Part shown: positions 60,631 through 64,000 of the stretch, one piece after another
How the letters are laid out: each line of letters starts with the position of its first letter
How positions within the stretch are numbered: position 1 is the first letter of the stretch
Assembly (NCBI GenBank): GCA_025353725.1
Contig: JANXOF010000040.1
Span: 1-64,000, forward strand
Reading direction: 5' to 3'
From: Polyangiaceae bacterium
Lineage (GTDB): Bacteria; Myxococcota_A; Polyangia; Polyangiales; Polyangiaceae
Length of the DNA: 64,000 nucleotides
Made by a program: the position numbers and the translations under genes
The notes under the pieces: generated by a model
What the model was told of the DNA's origin: nothing
What the model saw: the letters and a program-made list of their open reading frames with translations, nothing else
Databases searched by the model: none

Positions 60631-62070
60631 TCAACGTGCTCGAGATTTGCGCGGACGTACGATTCCGTACTTGTCAAGTCGGGTAACCAACATTCGTCGG
60701 GTGATGCCCAAGAGCTCCGCGGCGCGGCTCTGATTTCCTCCACACGCCACGAGGGCATCTTCGATTTGCTTTCGCTCGAGGGCGGCAAGCGAATCCGGGA
60801 GCTGACTCGCAACCCCTTTCACGAACTCCGAAATTCGCGGCGGTAGCATCGAGAGTGTCTTGCTAGTCACGGCTTCGACCTCTAGAAAGCAAGGCGAAGT
60901 GGGAGCTCCAGAGGACGGAGCTGCCTCCGGCGCGAAAAGCGACTCCGGGCTGAGCCGTCCTGTCCGACAGAGGACGACGGCGCGCTGAATGACGGACCGA
61001 AGTTCCCGAACGTTGCCAGGCCATGCGTAAGTGTTAAGCACCGTCCAGGCCTCCTCCGTCACGATGGGAACCGGGAGGCCTTCTCGCGCGGCTGTCTCGT
61101 TCAGGAATACGGAAGCAAGCGCGCGGATATCCGTGCGGCGGTTACGCAGTGGGGGGACCGTAACCACAACACCCGCCAGCCGATAATAGAGGTCCGCGCG
61201 GAATTCGCCGCGCGCAATTTGCGTAAGGAGACAGCGATTGGTCGCGGCGACAACGCGCGTGTCCATCACGCGGGAGTCCACCGCGCCGAGGCGTTGAACC
61301 TCGCCGGACTCCAAGAATCGAAGGAGCTTCGCCTGACCCGCGAGCGTCATCTCACCGACCTCGTCGAGAAAAAGCGTACCCCCGTTGGCTGCCTCGAGAA
61401 GCCCCACGCGCGCCGCCACTGCGCCAGTGAATGCGCCGCGCTCGTGACCGAAGAGCTCGGCTTCCAAGAGGCTGTCCGGAAGGGCCGCGCAGTTGAGCTG
61501 GAGAAAGCGTCGCTGGGCGCGAGGAGAGTGACGATGAACGAGTGCGGCGAGGCGCTCCTTGCCCACGCCCGTTTCACCGAGAAGTAAAACCGTGAGCGAC
61601 GAACGCGCGGCCGCGCGGACCGTTTCAATCACGGCACGCATGCCGGGATCGGTCGCGACGCTGCCTGCTGCCTTATCCGCCTCAGTTTCCGCCAACTCCG
61701 TGCACTCTTCAACGACCAGCGTGACGGTGCCGATGGTCACTACGCTCCCAGCGACGAGCGGCACTTCGGAGTGGGATACGATTCGAACACCGTTCACGTA
61801 GGTGCCGTTTGCGCTACCGAGGTCCTCTATCATCGGCAGGCGGCCACGAATGCGCGCATGCTTCCTCGAAGCCAAGGTGCACGGGACCTGAACGTCCGCG
61901 GCTTCGCAGCGCCCGATGAGGAGCGCCTTGTCGGCGTGAAGCGGGCGACAGAATTGCGCTCCACGGACCGCAACAATTCGCAGCGACCCTCTCGATACCT
62001 CAGGCGCCGGAGGCGCCAACGTGTTCGTGGTCGTCGTCGACGAATTTTGGGGCACCGGAGTGACGCGCAT
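60631..62070 (-). CDS. FHA domain sigma-54-dependent activator
   Basis: A 479-aa regulator. An N-terminal FHA domain (ADKALLIGRCEAADVQVP, SRKHARI, DLGSANGTYVNGVRI) binds phosphothreonine. The AAA+ sigma-54 interaction domain has Walker A GETGVGKE, the hallmark loop GAFTGA, Walker B GGTLFLDEV and RADLYYRL. The C-terminus is a Fis-type helix-turn-helix (ALVACGGNQSRAAELLGITRR). This combination, common in myxobacteria, puts sigma-54 genes under kinase control. Its target promoters are not visible here. It starts just after the TPR/PEGA gene and precedes a kinase gene. Confidence 0.93.
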   Translation of the reverse strand: MRVTPVPQNSSTTTTNTLAPPAPEVSRGSLRIVAVRGAQFCRPLHADKALLIGRCEAADVQVPCTLASRKHARIRGRLPMIEDLGSANGTYVNGVRIVSHSEVPLVAGSVVTIGTVTLVVEECTELAETEADKAAGSVATDPGMRAVIETVRAAARSSLTVLLLGETGVGKERLAALVHRHSPRAQRRFLQLNCAALPDSLLEAELFGHERGAFTGAVAARVGLLEAANGGTLFLDEVGEMTLAGQAKLLRFLESGEVQRLGAVDSRVMDTRVVAATNRCLLTQIARGEFRADLYYRLAGVVVTVPPLRNRRTDIRALASVFLNETAAREGLPVPIVTEEAWTVLNTYAWPGNVRELRSVIQRAVVLCRTGRLSPESLFAPEAAPSSGAPTSPCFLEVEAVTSKTLSMLPPRISEFVKGVASQLPDSLAALERKQIEDALVACGGNQSRAAELLGITRRMLVTRLDKYGIVRPRKSRAR

Positions 62071-62072
62071 GG

Positions 62073-63047
62073 CTAAAAGCGAAGTCCCACGTTCGAGACG
62101 GCACGCGTCGCCGTCGGGGGGGCGGATCGAGACTTGCCAACTGTAAGATAGAGCGCGAGTCCCGACACGAAAACGGCCGCGCCAACCAGGACGTCCGTCG
62201 TAAGTCCGAGCGTCCGCGCCTTCGAACTTGTTTCGGCGCGCATATCGGCGGTCGTTCCTAGCGTATTCCGTTGATTATCAAGGTCTGCGCGGGCATTCAT
62301 GGCCAGCACACCGAAGACGACGGAGGCGGCGGAAACGGCGCCGGCCGAACCCCACGCGACCGTTGTCCACATCCCGGACGACGTGCCCGATGGCGACGCT
62401 GTGGTTCGACTCGAGAGTTCTCGCAGAAGCGAAGCGGATACCACGCGCTCATCGCCGCCCGCGAGCGTCACGTGCGTAGCGTAGGATGCGAATCCAGCCT
62501 TCGAGATCACCACGGCGTGCTCGCCTGCGTCGGTGCGCGTGCGTTCTGGAAGGGGGGTACGTCCGAAGCTGACGCCGTCCACCGACACGTCGGCGCCATC
62601 CGGAGTCACGCGCACGATGAGCATCGCGGTCCTGTCGCGTAAGACGCGGAGGTCTTTCTCGACTTCCGCTCGTCTATCACTGGGCACACGGTCGCCACCG
62701 TCCATAAGATATCGCTCGAGCGCCGCGACGGCTTTTGCGTAGTGACCCAGCTGCTGGTGCACTTGTGCAATGTTATAAAGCATCTTAAAAGCAGGAGAGA
62801 GCGAGTAAGCACGTTCCAACTCAATGAGCGAAAGAGCATATTCTCCTTCGCCGAACAACTCGGTCCCGCGTGCGTACCTTACGCGCGCCTCTTCGCGATT
62901 CTGGCTCGAGTCTTTGTCGCCGCTCGTCGCTCCAGAGGAACTCGGCGCCGCCGCCACGGGCGCCTCTCGCGGCTCCGAAGCTATCGCATCGCGCGCCCCA
63001 AATCCCGCAAGCATCGAAACTCCTAACGCAAAAATCCAATGACGCAT
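62073..63047 (-). CDS. secreted TPR-PEGA protein
   Basis: A 324-aa protein with a signal peptide (IFALGVSMLAGFGARDAIAS). A TPR-like helical repeat region follows (GTELFGEGEYALSLIELERAY, FKMLYNIAQVHQQLG, YAKAVAALERYL), then a PEGA domain (VRVTPDGADVSVDGVSFGRTPLPERT). A C-terminal pair of hydrophobic segments (AWGSAGAVSAASVVFGVLA; TDVLVGAAVFVSGLALYLTV) anchors it. Such proteins sit in the envelope and are often encoded beside kinases in myxobacteria. Between the upstream kinase and the FHA activator, with gaps of 3 and 2 bases. Confidence 0.85.
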   Translation of the reverse strand: MRHWIFALGVSMLAGFGARDAIASEPREAPVAAAPSSSGATSGDKDSSQNREEARVRYARGTELFGEGEYALSLIELERAYSLSPAFKMLYNIAQVHQQLGHYAKAVAALERYLMDGGDRVPSDRRAEVEKDLRVLRDRTAMLIVRVTPDGADVSVDGVSFGRTPLPERTRTDAGEHAVVISKAGFASYATHVTLAGGDERVVSASLLRELSSRTTASPSGTSSGMWTTVAWGSAGAVSAASVVFGVLAMNARADLDNQRNTLGTTADMRAETSSKARTLGLTTDVLVGAAVFVSGLALYLTVGKSRSAPPTATRAVSNVGLRF

Positions 63048-63050
63048 GAT

Positions 63051-64000
63051 TTACTCCTGAAAAGGATCCGTGGAGTCCAGCGTGCGACGCGGGCGTCGAC
63101 GCGGAACAGGTTCGGCGACATCGCCGGTCTTCGCGAACGGCGCCACCGAAGGCACCACCTCTTGCCTTGAGTCGGCCTTCGCCGTGGAATCAACGTGGCC
63201 AAAGACAGGTGAAACCGTCGGCCTCGCAAGCCCGCTCGCGCGACGCGGTTTCAGGGCAAGCACTACGCGTTGCGAAGTCAGGTACGTAATCGTTTCCACG
63301 GCATCCTCGTAGTTCGGTGCGGACGCGCGGAAGACGTGCCTCACGGGGTCCTCAGAGACGGTCACGCGATACGGGTTGGAAAGAGCCGGTTTGCCGTCCA
63401 CGAAGAGTGTCGCTCCGGGCGGCGTCGTCGCAATCTCGATCTCAACCGACTTTGTTGCGGCGTCCGCCTTCGCCAACGCCCCCTCGCTTCCGTATATGGG
63501 CGACTCTGGACGTGCTCCTTCGAAAACCCGCTCCGAGACGGCAAAGCGAGGCGTGCCCCCGCGTAGCGCGCCGAGTACGCTGCCAGCTACGACGGCGAGC
63601 GCGCCAACGGCGCCAAACAAGGGCTTGTGCCACGAACTCGCCGCGGGCGACGGCACCTTATCGGAGGCGACGAAAGACTCCTGAAGAACGGCGACGGCAG
63701 GCGACGTACGGACGGCAATAGGCACGCTGACACCGTTGTCGACCGACCGTATCGACGAATTGTCATCGAGCGTCGATGCCGCCATTCGAATCGCGTCCGC
63801 CCGCCGCGCGAGCTGCTCTCCCATCGCGGCGTTGGCGATCGCGGCGATGTCGCTCTCCGAACAAGGCGGACCGCTCGAGGCAAGATAGCTCTCGAGAGCA
63901 GTGCGCATCGCGTCGGCTGTCTGGTACCGGTCGGCGGGGTCGAGCGCCATCGCACGAAGGATGATTTCTTCCAGCTCCGCCGGGAAAGAAGCTTCGAGCG
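63051..64000 (-). CDS. Ser/Thr protein kinase C-terminal part, PEGA-like tail (cut by window edge)
   Basis: The end of a kinase gene whose start lies beyond the right edge. The visible part begins in the C-lobe (ELEEIILRAMALDPADRYQ, the kinase helix I pattern), continues through a hinge and a membrane helix (FGAVGALAVVAGSVLGAL), then a PEGA-like domain (VEIEIATTPPGATLFVDGKPALSNPYRV) and a basic Pro/Arg tail. The frame is open to the edge. It likely heads the signalling run with the TPR/PEGA protein and FHA activator. Confidence 0.8.
   Translation of the reverse strand, partial: LEASFPAELEEIILRAMALDPADRYQTADAMRTALESYLASSGPPCSESDIAAIANAAMGEQLARRADAIRMAASTLDDNSSIRSVDNGVSVPIAVRTSPAVAVLQESFVASDKVPSPAASSWHKPLFGAVGALAVVAGSVLGALRGGTPRFAVSERVFEGARPESPIYGSEGALAKADAATKSVEIEIATTPPGATLFVDGKPALSNPYRVTVSEDPVRHVFRASAPNYEDAVETITYLTSQRVVLALKPRRASGLARPTVSPVFGHVDSTAKADSRQEVVPSVAPFAKTGDVAEPVPRRRPRRTLDSTDPFQE

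Noticed and set aside
1-64000. CRISPR array, tRNA and rRNA genes
   Set aside because: No regularly spaced repeats and no clover-leaf or rRNA-like sequence was noticed on reading; a covariance search would be needed to exclude a single tRNA.

Overview
The window looks like a chromosomal segment of a myxobacterium or close relative (Myxococcota, Polyangia-like). This is an inference from the high-GC coding sequence, Ser/Thr kinases beside an FHA-sigma54 activator, many Asp/Gly/Thr-linker lipoproteins, the futalosine menaquinone route, and the IS4-type transposase remnant at the left edge. No rRNA, tRNA or CRISPR array was seen.

Positions 1-14.5 kb form an accessory, defence-type region. An IS4 transposase fragment marks the left end. 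It is followed on the minus strand by a compact seven-gene run, read from 12456 down to 602: a novel 232-aa gene, pglW (NERD plus two kinase domains), pglX (N6-adenine methyltransferase), a TIGR04255-family gene and three unrecognised genes. These resemble the modification half of a BREX type 2/Pgl system, but PglY, PglZ, BrxD and BrxHI are absent from the window. To the right lie a frameshifted orphan, a membrane-anchored PD-(D/E)XK protein and a decayed ATPase/TOPRIM gene.

From 14.6 to 26.2 kb come an S41 C-terminal protease with a long tail, a methyltransferase, a lipoprotein with a possible caspase-like His/Cys pair, a secreted protein, and a MoxR ATPase/VWA-metallopeptidase pair. A gene-poor kilobase follows, holding a decayed copy of part of the VWA gene and a short inverted repeat. 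It ends at a LamG-domain gene interrupted by one in-frame TAG.

From 26.3 to 33.5 kb runs a tightly coupled minus-strand menaquinone operon (futalosine pathway): menG, ubiX-type gene, a core-less MqnE-like paralogue, mqnE, a fused mqnA-mqnC, mqnX and mqnP. mqnB and mqnD are not in the window. From 33.6 to 36.2 kb are three plus-strand genes: a DUF1285-like protein, a phosphoglycerate-dehydrogenase-like enzyme with an ACT domain, and a lipoprotein. From 36.3 to 43.1 kb is the rimP-nusA-ylxR/L7Ae-infB-rbfA block.

From 43.4 to 51.2 kb a CzcCBA-type metal efflux operon diverges from its two-component regulator pair, with repeat motifs between them that may be the operator. From 51.6 to 55.4 kb are an orphan protein, a membrane protein with a nucleophile-less alpha/beta-hydrolase domain, and a MscS channel. 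From 55.4 kb to the right edge, one minus-strand run encodes a kinase (cut by the edge), a TPR/PEGA protein, an FHA-sigma54 activator, a second kinase, two lipoproteins (one a type I periplasmic binding protein) and a trypsin-like protease. This looks like a phospho-signalling module coupled to envelope and secreted proteins.
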